This document shows, piece by piece, positions 1 to 12,820 of a stretch of DNA of 64,000 nucleotides. The first letter of the stretch is position 1; each line of letters starts with the position of its first letter. Origin of the DNA: Lactarius indigo (Eukaryota; Basidiomycota; Agaricomycetes; Russulales; Russulaceae); assembly GCA_025766275.1 (NCBI GenBank), contig JAFKAC010000061.1, forward strand, positions 186,001 through 250,000, read 5' to 3'. The notes beneath the pieces are model-generated. The model was not told the origin of the DNA, searched no databases, and saw nothing but the letters and a program-made list of their open reading frames with translations. The position numbers were made by a program, and so were the translations under genes.

Positions 1-3000
1 CGATGGGTGTTGGGTATTCCGGTTCTTCTGCACACTTCTTCTTTTAAATCCCGTGGGGCCAAGTCGCCGGAGTGAATCATTCCTAGCCATACACCCCCCA
101 CCTCCAATGGGATACTTGATTGTATTGGCCGCGGCGTGCTTCCAGAGGGACCGTACTAGTGGGTATTTGATTCGAAACACGGCTCCACGGCAGCCGCAAG
201 GATGCGGGGATCCTGATACCTGGACCAGTTTAATGGGCGCCTAGTCTCGACAGCCCTCGATGTCAGGCTGCGGCACTCTGGCAGTTAGTCCCACGCTTTA
301 CTGGAACCATCAAACAGATATCGAAATAGATCTCACACTATCGCTTAATTACACATGGCCAACCTCTGGTGGTGTATTGAGATCATGAGAGGTGGGCTCC
401 CTACAGTTCATTACTGTAAGAATGCACAGACGATCACTAGGCCATACATCGCTAGACTCGATGCGTGTCATCACGAGCTCAGAAAGCCGAGTTCATCGGT
501 TTTAGAACTCAGCCTCGGACTCACTCCATCTCCTTTACTGTACTGTAACTCGGGCGAGACTGAAAATTTTGGAACATCTTTGCATGCTTACGCATTCCTC
601 ACTGTCATGGTTCAAAAAAAAATTGCGAGGCACGTGGACCATCAGCATCTGTAACCCCCGTACACGTGCGTGGTGTGTTGTCACGGGGTTTCATTGCTAG
701 GGGCGTGTTAACCATGTTGCCAAACGTACCTACTGTAGTTGACTTTCTCTCAGAACTCAGCAACAATGTCGCCGAAGTCATACAGTAATACATGAGACAG
801 GTTCTTGCTGTAGTGCCTGCGATGTCACGCGCTGACAGCGAACCCTCTGTCGGCCATACAGCACAGCCCTTCTAAATACGGATATATCTACTTTCGGCCG
901 ACCCCGACCCATACAGTACAATCGCGGCTGTAAGAAGATCATGGGAGACCGTCTTGGCAGCTGTCATCCGAAACGTTCTGTTGAAATCAATCCCTACACC
1001 TCAGGTCTAGGATGAACTTTCAAACAATCATGACCAACAACGCTCTCGTCGCCCCCAGAGAGCGCGACTCTCGCGTTTCTCCCAATCTGGCCTAGTCTAG
1101 GTCCAAAAAGTACCTCTAACTTACACTCAGGATCAGGATACATTTTAGCGGCGGCTGCAGTTTTCAGTCGGCACTCATTCCGGGAGCGAACAAGCCGCTT
1201 ACTACATCGCGAAAAGGGCTTCATATCTACTCACGCCCTTGCCTGCCGGCCAACTTGAGCTATATGAACGTTCTATCGTGATCACACGTGTCGTGCTGTG
1301 TGGTCAGCCATTCGACACTCGTGTAACCCACTTACAGGTATGCACGGAGCGGAGATGCACTTGAAGCATGGTATTACGACAATTAATTACTCGAACTCGG
1401 GTGCGTTGTTCCGAGGGGGGTGCTAGTTTCCATATCTATGGAACCCCCCGAAGATAGTACAGACCCCGACAGTTCCCCACGGTTACTCCGGGTGAGTTAT
1501 CACGGGCTTTGTGACGACAAGCGCTACGAGGCCCTCCATTTTCGCTTCTTGGACACCTGCAAATGACCAGACGGTTGTAAGGGCCAGAGCCTCTAAGACG
1601 ATCCTGGGGCTGCCCGCCCGCAATTTCCTCTCAGTCGACACACGCGGATACATACATCTTATCCTTATTGTGGTTCCCTACATTCCGTAATTGGATCTAC
1701 GCGACACGGGGGCCTACACATGGTCACGCGCGCTATACCTTTCTAAATCATAGAAGCTCTCTCCTCCCAGAAATCCCCCCCCACGAGATGAGGACTAGAA
1801 CTGCTCCTATCTGATGGGGCAAAGATAGTGCTGGCTGCATGCTTGGTGCTAAGGTCAGCTTGCTATGCGCGATTAATTAACATTGGACCCCGCTCACATT
1901 CTCACGTACTTCGCAGGCTAGATGTTATTTGTCTCTTTAATTGTTCTGATATCTGTTATTTCCACACAAGCTCTGGGCTTTGTGATTTGCTCATCGTCAG
2001 TTTTAGGATTTTTGACCCTAGATGTTCTAGTGGATGATCATCATTCCTCGGGAAAACAGTGCGACAAGGTGTCAAACTTATACCTTATCTGATGGATCAC
2101 CTGTTGGGTTGTTGGATTGCATCGACTGACCAACGAGGTCGTGAAGAACTCAAAATGGCGTCTTCGACTTGGACCTCCTGATGCAAAACCGTAAGGATAC
2201 CCCCTCCTAGAACGCGTTTCTGGAAGCAATACAAAGACATCCACTCTTGCTTCCATATTTCCAGTGGGGCGGGTCACTTCGGACCAATCGTAAGCCCCTG
2301 ACGCCCCCCAGGACCCTCATTGCTGCATCACATGTACTCTCAAGGGCCACGGGGTTACTCGAGCGCGGACATGCTGTCTTCGCGCGCCCCGCTCGAGGCG
2401 ACGCCCGGCGTTGGTGGCGGGAGAGGAAATACACTTTCTCCCAGCCTGACGTTTCTTGGAAGATATTTTTGCATGTTCGACGCCTATATACGTTCATCCG
2501 GTGGATTTATAAGTCATGTGCCACTCTCCGTGGCTTACCGAACAGCAAGGCTGACTCGAAACTCGCAGGGGCGCTCATCCTAAGTTAGTACCGATGCATT
2601 GCCTTCAGGTACGCGCTGTTACTCATCCGAGGAACTTTGATTAAAAAACAAACAGATGCCCAGCTACAGCGGTGTAGTAAGCGACAACATAAGTTTACAG
2701 TAGGGCGTGATTGCCCCATGGGGATGATTTCCGCCGGTAGAGTCCCGCTGGCGGGCTGGCGATGTGTCGTCGTGCCTCGAGGGGGTCTACCTGCCAAGTC
2801 CGCTATCCTCCGGCTTACTCTGACCGGTCGAGTCGCCAAGTAAGCATCCATGAAGTACTGTACAGCGGTTATTCCTATCGCATGGTTCCTCATCGCCCCT
2901 ATCAGCTGATTATGGTAGCAATAGCTTTCGGAACAACAATCTGCCACCGGTTGCCACATCACTGGTAGGCAATTGGCGCGCAGGAGTTGAGTTGAGGTAC

Positions 3001-4406
3001 CGCGCTGCCGAGTTCTTGTTTCAGAGGCAGTAGCACTACGCGACTTTGATGCATCATACAATCACTACTTGACCTGCCGAGATAGACAACTCTCTCAATA
3101 GCGCGCTACTGCACAAGTTTGCAACCACTTCCGGTAGTCAAGGATATTGCGCCTGAACGTGCGCCACAGTGTGATGTCCTTCTAGCGACATCTGACGCAT
3201 CCTTGGTCTCTCAAGACTGCAAATATCTGGAATGCTCGGTGCGGCTATTCTTCACCGACAATCACTGACGAACCCATTCTTTGCGACGTTACCCCGCAGT
3301 CATATTCTTGTGGGATATACCAAGGAATATACTCGTATCTCTCAGTACCTCTCAATTTTCGGTCATGTGATTTTCATACGTCAACGACAAGGTCGACATT
3401 CACCGAAACCTTGATTAGGAATCAATACATCTTGAGAACCGAGCATGGGACTGAGGACAGCAACGGAAATCAATGGATGTTCTAGGTCATGCCGCCGTGC
3501 TAAAGTTTTCTTTCTATTACCTTTTTTGCAGCTACATTGTTGGGAGACCAACTCCTGCGTCGCCGTGCTCGGTACCCAAGGTGAGAGACTTGGACCAGCA
3601 ACCAGCCTGAGACTGGTCCTGAGCTCGAGGAAGCACTTGGTTTCGGATTACACTGTAGTGTACAATCAGATTCAAGACCTTTCAGAACACCGGGGATGGC
3701 TGTCACTCGCACGTACTTAGGCAAAATATGAGACACCGAAAACTTCTTTGCTTGATGAATGTGTCATGGACAGAAAATTTATGGTAATGTAAGACCGGGG
3801 ACATCACAATCCCCTACACCGGCACTAGCCGGTATCGGCAATAGCCGAAGGGTGTACTTATTATAAGATACTGGTCGGGGATGCAATGATATAGGGAGCG
3901 TGTGCGTCCTACTCTTAAGACTCCCTCCCATCTGTTCGTATATCTGGGATCACTGAAATGCTACATGAAGTACATACAGTACAGCGTGATTTTTTGTTTG
4001 CAAATTTTAAGCCAGTAGCCAATCCGTAGCGCTTCGGTATTCTCACGCTTGCCAAAGTACTATTTGCGGCATCGAGCGCGTGGGCAGTGGTTACAACATG
4101 CTGACGTTCTCTGCACCTCGAACACCAAACTCCTGAGTAGCGAGTGCTTTACTGTTCTCACCCTACCATCCACAATGTTTCACCGACATACGGGAGTTGT
4201 AATAGACTTCCCCGATAGACGTGCGTACCAGCCAAGTTCACCGAAACTCCCGCTCTAGCACCGCTAGCACAGCCACCCCCGACCCAGGTGGTGTGGCTGA
4301 GCGAAGGAGAGATTCCGCTCGCGATCCGGTTTTACGGATGTTGTGCTAATTTCTCTATTTTCATGGATCAGCCTCGTTTTCCTCGGCGGGCCTGTCCGCC
4401 GATGCA
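1..4406. other. No recognisable gene
   Basis: No reading frame in this stretch exceeds about 160 codons and none resembles a protein family I know. Pieces such as 2247-2588 and 2585-3061 overlap each other on both strands and show no motif. Splice-like signals occur (for example a pyrimidine tract ending in TTTTTTGCAG near 3533) but no chain of exons could be built. It is either old intergenic sequence or decayed repeat. Confidence 0.5.
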
Positions 4407-6569
4407 ATGTCGGTTTTCAATCCAAAAATGCTCGATGCCAGCATTCGCGACGTCGTGGCAGCACTCTCGAGCAACGACAAAACGAACGTGCTCCTCTACG
4501 CGATGGAACACCTCCCCATGAAAGCGGAGTGCGTTTTTCCGTAAACAGCGCGCAACGGTTGTCTAGAACCATCTGATCCCCCCCCCCCCCCCCCGAATGA
4601 AAGATCCAGAACGGTGATCGAGAACGGGGTCCAGTCCTGCCTCCAGGTGTCTTCTCTGTATCAAAATAAGGTCATCCAGGCTCGACTCCTACGCGCGAAG
4701 GCTAGATTTGCGGCAGGACTGCGCGGTGCGGCACATCAAGGTATATTACTTGTTGTTATGGAGAGGCACTTCCTCCTGACATCACCCTCCGTCCTTGTCT
4801 CTTGTTAGATTTACAGGCCATCCTCCAGTTGGACCCCAGCCACCGGGAGGCGACGGAATTACTGCCTCCGGCTGGTGGGAAGATGCCAGCGGGGATTGGC
4901 AATGTAAGCCTGGTTTCACTCACACAAGTTCATCCCATGGCAGTACTGAATTCTGACTCCAGAGTCGTATGTCCCCACCTCCACGCTTCTCTAATGAAAT
5001 TTGGAGAGACATAGCGTCCTTCCTTCCCCGCCACGATCTTCGGAATCTACTCCTGGTCCCCCATGTGTTATCCTCCATCGCTAGCCAGCTCTTGTTTAGG
5101 AACTGTTTGTTTGCAATTCGGGACTGCGCAACTAGAATCTGGATTTACTGAAGTTGCGGCGGACGTCGACAAATGGCATGCTCAACGCAGTGCCGACATT
5201 CTGACTCGACTTGTCTCTGATGTGGCATACGCGGGTCTGGTCAGGTCGCTGACTATATGGGCCCCCGAGAAAACGAAGAACGTCCTAACATCAGTTCCAG
5301 ACAGGTATGTTCGTGTTTCGCAACTATCTTCTTGGGATTGATTTTTTGATCCAGCGATGCTGGCGACTGTCCTTCCGAAGCTTATCAACCTGAAGGTCTT
5401 CCGCTGCCAGATGAGCAGTGAAGCTCTCTGTCCGCTTCTCGGAATATTACAAGATAGCCATCCAGATTTGCGAGGCCTTGCTATCGCGTATGCCTATTTT
5501 TCGTCGCGTCAAGTCCCTTGCTCTGTTCTCACCATGGTTTTTTTTTTTTTTTTTTCAGAACGACCACCTCGTCACCGCCATCGTTCCCTGCACTACGTTC
5601 GCTCAATCGTTTTGTATACAGCGGTGAAAACGATGGTGCTCTCTTGGCTGTCGATGGCTTCTTACATACCCAGACTGTTGCGCTCCATACCCTCGTTATC
5701 CACCATACTCAGATCTACCCGGCCCCATTCCTCCCCACCAGCAGTCTCCGGAACCTTTTTCTCACTTTGACCTATTCCAACCCTGAGTTCCTCTCGCAAT
5801 TATTCGCACAAGGACAGGAACTGGAGTGTCTACGTCTCGAGGTCAACCTCGAGCAAGGCTGTATGCTGTCGACCGTATTCCGCGCGAACGCAAAGTCAAA
5901 CTCGTTCCCGGCACTACGCAAGCTGTCCTTCGTGCTGAACACCGCAGCGAGCGGCTTTTCAGATTGGGACCTGTTTCCGGCCGTGGCCGAGTTTGTGCGC
6001 GCGCATCCCATGCTCGATGCGCTTTGCATGTCAAACACACTGCGACTACCAGGTTTCGGTTACGACGCAGCTATCTGGGGGATGTTGCCGTCGCTCTCCA
6101 ACCTTCGCACACTCTCAATCGACGTGCCGAAGGATCTTCATTTTGCGCTCTCGGCGTGGCTCATCCCACGTGGCGTCACTGCCCTAGAATTGCGAGTTTA
6201 TAGACCAGCAACGCCGGTCGTTGATCTAACAGTAAGTCAACTTTTTCCTCTGGCATGATATGCGTAACCTTATCACCGACGTACGCAGCAATTATCGCCT
6301 GGATTACCCAGCGGGCTTAAGTTCCTTGTCCTTGCCTTTTGCACCCACCGAAATACAAACTCTCATCCACAACAGCCTCCCGGCGCTCCGCCTCATGCGC
6401 CTCCGCGACGGCAGTTTTTACACCGTTCATACCACGGATGGTAGAAAAAGAACTGGAACAATGGCCAGATCGGCGAGAGAGATTCTACTTCGACGATTAC
6501 CTGGAACAGTTGAACTGCGAGGAACTAAGATTCCTGTACCCAAAGTACTCCGAGCCATGGGGTTGGTAA
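4407..6569 (+). pseudogene. Decayed F-box protein gene with TPR-like N-terminus and LRR-like C-terminal region
   Basis: The first ATG of the recognisable frame (4407) begins a segment reading MSVFNPKMLDASIRDVV. After an intron come two helices that look like a TPR unit (QARLLRAKARFAAGL, then after the intron at 4741-4807 DLQAILQLDPSHREATELL). The F-box follows at about 4970-5100 (SNEIWRDIASFLPRHDLRNL). F-box proteins of this layout bind Skp1 and recruit substrates to SCF ubiquitin ligases; this is family knowledge. The later part (5357-6250) is a long leucine-rich stretch with plausible introns near 5305, 5488 and 6231. Three single-base frame changes break the chain: near 5105, near 6345 (LVLAF to APTEIQTL) and near 6430 (YTVH to VEKELEQW). 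The C-terminus ends in PKYSEPWGW and a stop at 6567-6569. Three lesions make sequencing error unlikely, so I call a pseudogene. The Agaricomycetes carry large families of such F-box genes, so a dead paralogue is expected. Confidence 0.75.
4578..4595. repeat. Run of 18 C
   Basis: A homopolymer of 18 C lies within or beside the first intron of the decayed F-box gene. Its length is likely to vary and to be hard to sequence accurately. Confidence 0.85.
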
Positions 6570-7703
6570 GACAGATGTTTACGGACACTTAACGCGATGA
6601 ACGGGTTTTTCATCGAAACTTCTTCTCATGACACATGCTTTCCTTACGTTTGCTTTGATATCTATCGGAGTCTGCATAATACAGCATCTTTCGATCCTAC
6701 CGTGCCGACGTCGTCGTCTGACATAAACCATTCACTATTCTTTAAGGGATGCAACACTGGAGTCGTCGTGGTAAGCCTTCGAATACACCGGGGAACGAGC
6801 TCACTTTGTCAAGTTGGGTTTGTTTGATTGTTGCATGGAAATACGGTGCGGGTAGCCCTCAAGGGTACCCTGCTCTAGCTGCTATGTGAAACTTCGGTTC
6901 ATACTCGTGGCGCTCGAAGACTCTCGAGTTGTCGTCTTCGCGGACTCACAAGAACCGCTCTATGACAACATTCCAGAAAGACCGGAAATGGCTAATATGG
7001 TGATAGCAAGGGGTCGCCCGCCCGCTGATACTAGATGGTGCCGCAATACATACACTCTAAGCTAGCGGAAGGAAATCACCAAGAGGGGCCTCTTCAGAAA
7101 TATCGGGTCGGAACATTAGTGCATCCTCTACAGCCTTTGAAAATCCCTGCGTCCTCGCAGTACGCAGTACTATGCACAGAGGGCTGCGCCCACCCCTATG
7201 TAAGAGCTAGCTTTCGTGCTTCTTGGTACGGCACATAGATCCGAAGATGGAGAAGGGTTCTCATATCGCTAAGTATCTTGATCGCATCATTCTGTGCGGG
7301 CTATCAAGTAGGCTGAAACTTTTCATCTCCCTTTACCATATTCTACTCAGAACGTTATGGCTTCTCCTGCAGCAGCACCCACCAACACATCTCGTGTGCT
7401 GAAACCGAGAACTTTTTTTTTTCATGTAGACGATGAAGAGGGGGTCGAAACTCGCTCAAAAGCTGGTCTAGGCTGGTCTAAGAGATAGGAGGGGTCTTGA
7501 CGGACGTTGACAACGTTCAACTTTGTTCTATGTGACACATAATTGGTTGTAAGGAAGAAGGTTTCATGTACTTACGGCAACACTTTGAGAAGTCCTTCAA
7601 GTTGCCTAGATGTGGTTAGAGTAATGACGCAATATTGTGACTAGGCCCATGTGGCCGGCAGGCGGTCGGTTATCGCGATTGTCGTTGTGAGGGCTTGCAA
7701 CAG
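6570..7703. other. Intergenic, no recognisable gene
   Basis: Only short overlapping frames (all below 80 codons) without family resemblance. It holds the 3' flank of the decayed F-box gene and the upstream region of the Tdp1 gene; no clear TATA box was seen close to 7704. Confidence 0.5.
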
Positions 7704-10011
7704 ATGTCTGGGGACGAAGACCTTGCAAGGTGAGTGTTATGGCTCCTTGAAACTGTCTGCTAAGAGTGCTATCCTCGAAGAGCCATTGCACTATCTCTTC
7801 GAGACTCCACCCAACCATCCTCTTCTACCTCAGCGCGGCGCGTCGCGAATGACGACGAAGACGACGAAGACGCACGCTTTCGTGCTGATCTCGTGCGCGC
7901 CCTCGCAGCCTCGAAAGAAATCGCGTCGCCCGCCAATTCCGTCATCACGCTTTCCTCAGACTCAGACTCGGACCAGGCCATCGCTCCCGCAGCCGCCGCA
8001 CCACCCTCCGTCTCTGCATTTCTGACGGAGCGCGCCCAGCTCGAACAAGAACGCCTTGCGCGGCTCAAGCGACTACGTGGAGACTCGGAAGACACGAATG
8101 GAGCAGCGCCGCCGCCGCCAAAACGTCCGACACCGTCTAGGACGACGAGTTCCTCACCCGATTCCCAGGACGGCCGAAGAAGGAAGGGGAAGGAGGTGGC
8201 AGATGATCCAGAGGAGGCCGAGGTGTTCTGGACCGGCGAGCTGCGCCAAACGGCTAACAAGCACGTCGATCCTAGGCGCAACGGAGAAGATGGAAAACCC
8301 ATCTTCAGGTTGTCCCAGATTATCGGAGACGTGCGTTCTGCGTTTCATCACTGCTAGTCGTCCCGTGCTGCTGACGCTCCGGATCCAGAAATCGCAAATT
8401 GAACTCGCCATCATCTCGACCTATGCCCTCCAACTCTCCTGGATCTATGCCTTCTTCTCCCCCAGCACTCCCGTCGTGCTCGTGACCCAACCCTCGCTGT
8501 CAGAGAGTGGGAATGCGACCATAAAACAAGTGCTTCCAAACTGGATTCGCGTCACGCCTTTCTTGCGCGGCGGACGCGGGGTGATGCACATGAAAGTACG
8601 TACGACCTCTACTGTTATCTCTACGTCGACATTGACCTGGTCGCGTAGTTCTTCTTACTCTTCTACAAGTCCGGAAGATTACGCATCGTCGTCTCGACCG
8701 CGAACCTCATGGATCACGATTGGCGCGACATCGAAAATACGGTCTGGGTCCAGGATGTGCCTCGGCGGCCATCACCTGTCCCTCATGAACCCAAATCTGA
8801 TGACTTTCCTTCGGTTCTCGAACGCGTCCTTTATGCGATCAACGTCGCGCCTGCTATAACCAATCTAGCCTCAACTGATGTGCGTCACACCCAGAGACGT
8901 TCTCCATACCCCACCGTGCCGCTAACTCGATCCACGGCAGCACCCCAACATTCCGCTCACGGCCCTACGCGCCGGCGCGCTCCGCACACGCTGGGACTTC
9001 TCCCGCGTACGACCAGCACTTGTTCCGAGCATTGCAGGGAAACACGAGGGCTGGCCCGCAGTCCTCAAGTCGGGACACACGGCCCTGATGCGCGCCGTTA
9101 AGCCGGCTCAACCCACAGCAACGGGCCGTCTCGCTCGAGTGCCAGGTCCGTCAAAAAAAAAAATCTGACCGCGCAGACACGACGACAACTTCCCAACAGG
9201 GATCCTCCATTGGGGCGTACAGCGCCGGGTGGCTCGCCGAGTTCATACTTTCTGCGCGAGGAGCCAGCCCCGAGGCAGCACTCAACGCGCCGAAATCACG
9301 CCGCGCGGCGACGCCTATGCCTGCGCCCAGCACGTTGAAGATATTATTCCCGACGTTGGGCTGGGTGCGCGGCAGCGTGCTCGGCGAGGCGGGCGGCGGG
9401 ACCATGTTTTGTCGCAGGAACACGTGGGAGGCTGCCAAGTTCCCTCGGAACCTGTTTTGTGAGTCGCGCAGCCAACGTGGGCGAGTGTTGATGCACAGCA
9501 AGGTGAGAGCGACCTTCGTCCAGTATAGTTTGCTTAGTATTCACAACGTTGTTCCGAACAGATGATCGTCGCGATGTTTGTTGGTGCCGACTCGTCGTCT
9601 GATGCAGACTCGGATTCGGAGACCGATTCGGATATCGTGGAGGTCAAGATGGACCAAGACGACGCAGTGGGTTACGCGTACGTTGGCTCTCATAACTTCA
9701 CGCCCTCGGCGTGGGGCACACTTTCTGGGTCAGGATTCACACCTGTCCTCAATGTGAGTGTCTTTTACTGAGCGATAAGCGTCGGCCAATGTTAATCGGG
9801 TTAGGTGACGAACTACGAACTTGGAATCGTCTTTCCGTTGAAGGACGAGGCGGAGATAGACCGAGTGGTGTGTTATGAGCGGCCACCGAAGCGGTACGGT
9901 CCCAGAGATCGCCCATGGGCAAGTTATTTTTTCTGCAATATTTCTTTCTCTACGGTACTCACATCGATGAAACAGATGCAGGAGGAAAGTGAGGTCTTAA
10001 ACGGGGAATAG
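7704..10011 (+). CDS. TDP1: Tyrosyl-DNA phosphodiesterase 1
   Basis: Tdp1 hydrolyses the 3'-phosphotyrosyl bond left when topoisomerase I is trapped on DNA and acts in nuclear repair. Nine exons were built: 7704-7729, 7781-8330, 8389-8595, 8649-8879, 8941-9145, 9200-9502, 9562-9753, 9805-9918 and 9976-10011, giving about 620 residues. The start was chosen because ATG at 7704 splices in phase to give MSGDEDLARAIALSLRDS, a ubiquitin-interacting-like helix. An acidic, disordered stretch follows, then the two phospholipase-D halves. The first half ends exon 3 with H259-x-K261 (GVMHMK), with its Asn in VVSTANLMDHDW. The second has VLMHSK and Asn in YVGSHNFTPSAWG. WRDIENTVWVQDVP, SIAGKHEGWP and GGGTMFCRR also match the family. 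Two oddities: the last intron begins GC rather than GT, and exon 5 needs a one-base shift near 9103 (AVK to RLNPQQRAVSLECQ). The gene is otherwise whole, so the shift may be a sequence error or a recent lesion. Confidence 0.88.
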
Positions 10012-11723
10012 ATTTGACGTATGTGCGTCGCCAGCAACATGTATTTCACGACCAATGTGTCTACTGTATTGACGGACTGTTTCACCTCCTACCCCTGTTC
10101 AATCACGACCGACATGGGCGGAATCACTATTTGCATTAGCGCTCTGCGATACAGGGGTGCTGTCGTGGACGTTTCAGGATGTGAGAAGCGCACGTTCAGC
10201 TTATCCACCCACACCGAGCGCCCTTCCTTCGCTTTAAGTCGGTCATCCACTTGCGGGCCTGACCCGTGCTGTTATTTATGAAAAGAAGCATCAATCTTTG
10301 TCTCCCTCATGGACTGATGGCCGAAAGGAACCGGGACAGCTTCGGCTGCGAACAAAAGGCTTATCGAGGTTGCTTTTGATGGTTGGGAAAGCTTCAAGGG
10401 CTCCACTACAAGTCGAACGGAGTACGAGGTCTTCTTCACCCCCTCGCCAATGAGTACCATAGTCCTCACGGTTCGGACAGGTTTTTTTTCTTCAGGGAAA
10501 CGAGGCCTTTTTCGGGACCCCAAGGGGCTTGGAAGTCACCGAAACAAGGCAGGAATGTTCAAGCCTTAATTCTCGCTACAGAGTTCAACTGTAGGCAGCT
10601 TTGACCGTAACCTATGCTGTATAGTACGTCTCGCTCCAAAGTGAGAAACAGGTAGTTCAATTCTTAGCCAAGTACTGTATCGATTCCTAGGTGTTGCTCC
10701 CAAATCTCAGCTAAGGGGGATCGAGTGTTGCTGATTTGTAAAGTAGGGAGTCGAGTATACCTTCAACTTCAACATCCAATGTCCAACTTTGGACATCAGT
10801 ATAGTTTGGGAATTCAATACAGTGTTCCGAAAGTCCATGTATAGGTAGGAATATTTGTGTTAGCAGCATGTTGGCCAACCTTATCCATATACAATTGCTG
10901 GACTTGCATTGGATTGTCGCCAGATAACTGTATTTAATGCCTTATAATGACAATATTACCAGATATAAAACCAAGACAAAATATTATAAGTTGCCCATCT
11001 GTAACTTATGTTTTACTCAATCATCTTATCACTCACATCTTATTATCCTATCTTATTAATCATTTTATTAATCGGACAAGCGGGTAGGCTTAGCTGGGAC
11101 TGACGCTATGTCTTCGGCTCCAATTGGGCTGTGCACATGCAATATCCTCCTTCGTGCGAACGTGATGATTCCACGGTCTCCACCAGATCACAATTGAAGA
11201 CCCAAGGTTATCTTCTGAGTCACAGGTGCCGTATCCTTGATCCTTGATACAGGGGTATGTACTGCTAGTAGCCACCCCTTTCTTTCCTCTCTTCCCCGCA
11301 AGGCTCACGCGTGGGAATCAGCCGCATCGCGACGACAATGGTCGTCAGACTCGGTGCTACCGTAGCATGTGTGTCAACGGTATATGAAATCGTGTTCGGC
11401 CCTTGCAGTGTTTAAGTTACGTTGAAAAAGGTGCTCTAGTTTCCCCAAAATTCGTTCCATCGTTGATATGTTCCGAAGAAGACCCCGATTGACACGGTTT
11501 CAATGGGTGAAACTTATCTGCATCCGCTTTTTGAATCTCAGTCTGGAACTTAGACCCGCGACTACTGGCAGTCCTCCGAATGAGGAGGGGCTGCAAGCGA
11601 CCAGAGGTTCCTTGATTCTCTGACTGATAGCGACTTACGAGCCGAGAGCTGTCAAAAATGTGCACTGTATGTTATGTGGTAAGATACACTGTACCCCCAT
11701 AAAGCGTGTAGTTGCTAACCCCC
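10012..11723. other. Intergenic, no recognisable gene
   Basis: Contains only short frames on both strands (longest about 86 codons) with no motif. From about 10740 the sequence becomes AT-richer toward the repeat that begins near 11724. No RNA gene or transposon end could be identified. Confidence 0.45.
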
Positions 11724-12297
11724 TCACTGGATGGAAAATTGCCTTTTACTGTTGACAAAACGTTGACATATTCCATAATAAAAGGTTTTTTTTATCCACC
11801 AATTTTCATCATGTAAAATTTTGATAAGGTTACTATATATTGTCAATATCATTTGAAGGTACAATATGTAGACAATATAAGTTTTCTTTGCCACAATATT
11901 TTCAACATCTTATGAGGAAATATATTATACATCTTGTTAAAGTATTTCACAGGTAATATGTAGAGAAAATTCAAATAGCACATTTTTATGTCAAGTGAAA
12001 ATGGCATAACAAAATGAAAATATCACTTTGTAGTTTGCCTAAATATCTCACACATAAAATTATGACCAGTTGTTTAGATTATATCATGGCAATTGTGAGT
12101 GTCAACACCTTGGCAATATTGAGGACATGTCATAATATACTTCCACAATTTTTATTATCAAATAATTTTAAATTGTGTCATCATTTTTCCTAAGAGGGTG
12201 GCATATCAAAATTTTATCAACAAAACCAAAATTTTTTATGGATTTTTCAAGCAACACCTAGCTAGACAATATATAATGTGTTTTTCAAAGGGAATAT
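11724..12297 (+). repeat. AT-rich dispersed repeat, copy 1
   Basis: About 575 bases of very AT-rich sequence, non-coding in all frames, running from CACTGGATGGAAAATTGC to TTTTTCAAAGGGAATAT. The same unit occurs in the opposite orientation at 48952-49523, with similarity stopping at the same two points, so it is a discrete unit. No terminal inverted repeats or clear target duplication were found. It could be a non-autonomous DNA element or a fixed part of a larger repeat. Confidence 0.7.
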
Positions 12298-12820
12298 GTG
12301 AGAAAAATTGGATAAGGGTGGAGCCCAGTGAAAACCTGTGCTGAGACAGACTGTCACACCTCTGTGGGGGCATGGTATTCTGTAATGGCTTCCTGTCACA
12401 TGGCAGATGACAGCCAAGTCAGATCAGCACTGTGTGCAACAACTCCTAAGGTCTTCAAGGAGCTGCTAGGGCTTGATACCAGGGAAAGGGGAGCCCTGCT
12501 ATGGAGAAACAGTCTATGGGGCTTGCTGCAATGAAGGAGCTGGACCAGCTGCAGAGGCATGAAGAACTGGAGGACATGGCCCAAAAACTCAGGTCTGAAC
12601 AACTCACTGTGGACACAATGTTAGCAGGAACCAAATGATGCCTACAGTATGCCGGGGCCCTCACTCTCATCACCAACAAATATGCATGACTCACTGCCCT
12701 CCCAACCCCACAACGTTTCTCCTGCTATGCCATCCCCCTCTCTCCTCAATGCAGAGGGCCAGTTGAGTTTCCCTGACTCCATGAAAAACCCCATAGATGG
12801 TGATGTTACCATTGCAACAG
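12298..12820. other. Transposon-like remnant, origin unknown
   Basis: The stretch between the AT-rich repeat and the truncated copia LTR holds short broken frames (for example MKELDQLQRHEELEDMAQ near 12531) that look like decayed coding sequence. I do not recognise a family. It is probably part of the older repeat into which the copia element went. Confidence 0.35.

Noticed and set aside
7769..8302. 177-codon minus-strand frame
   Set aside because: Lies opposite Tdp1 exon 2; Ser/Ala-rich shadow with no family resemblance.
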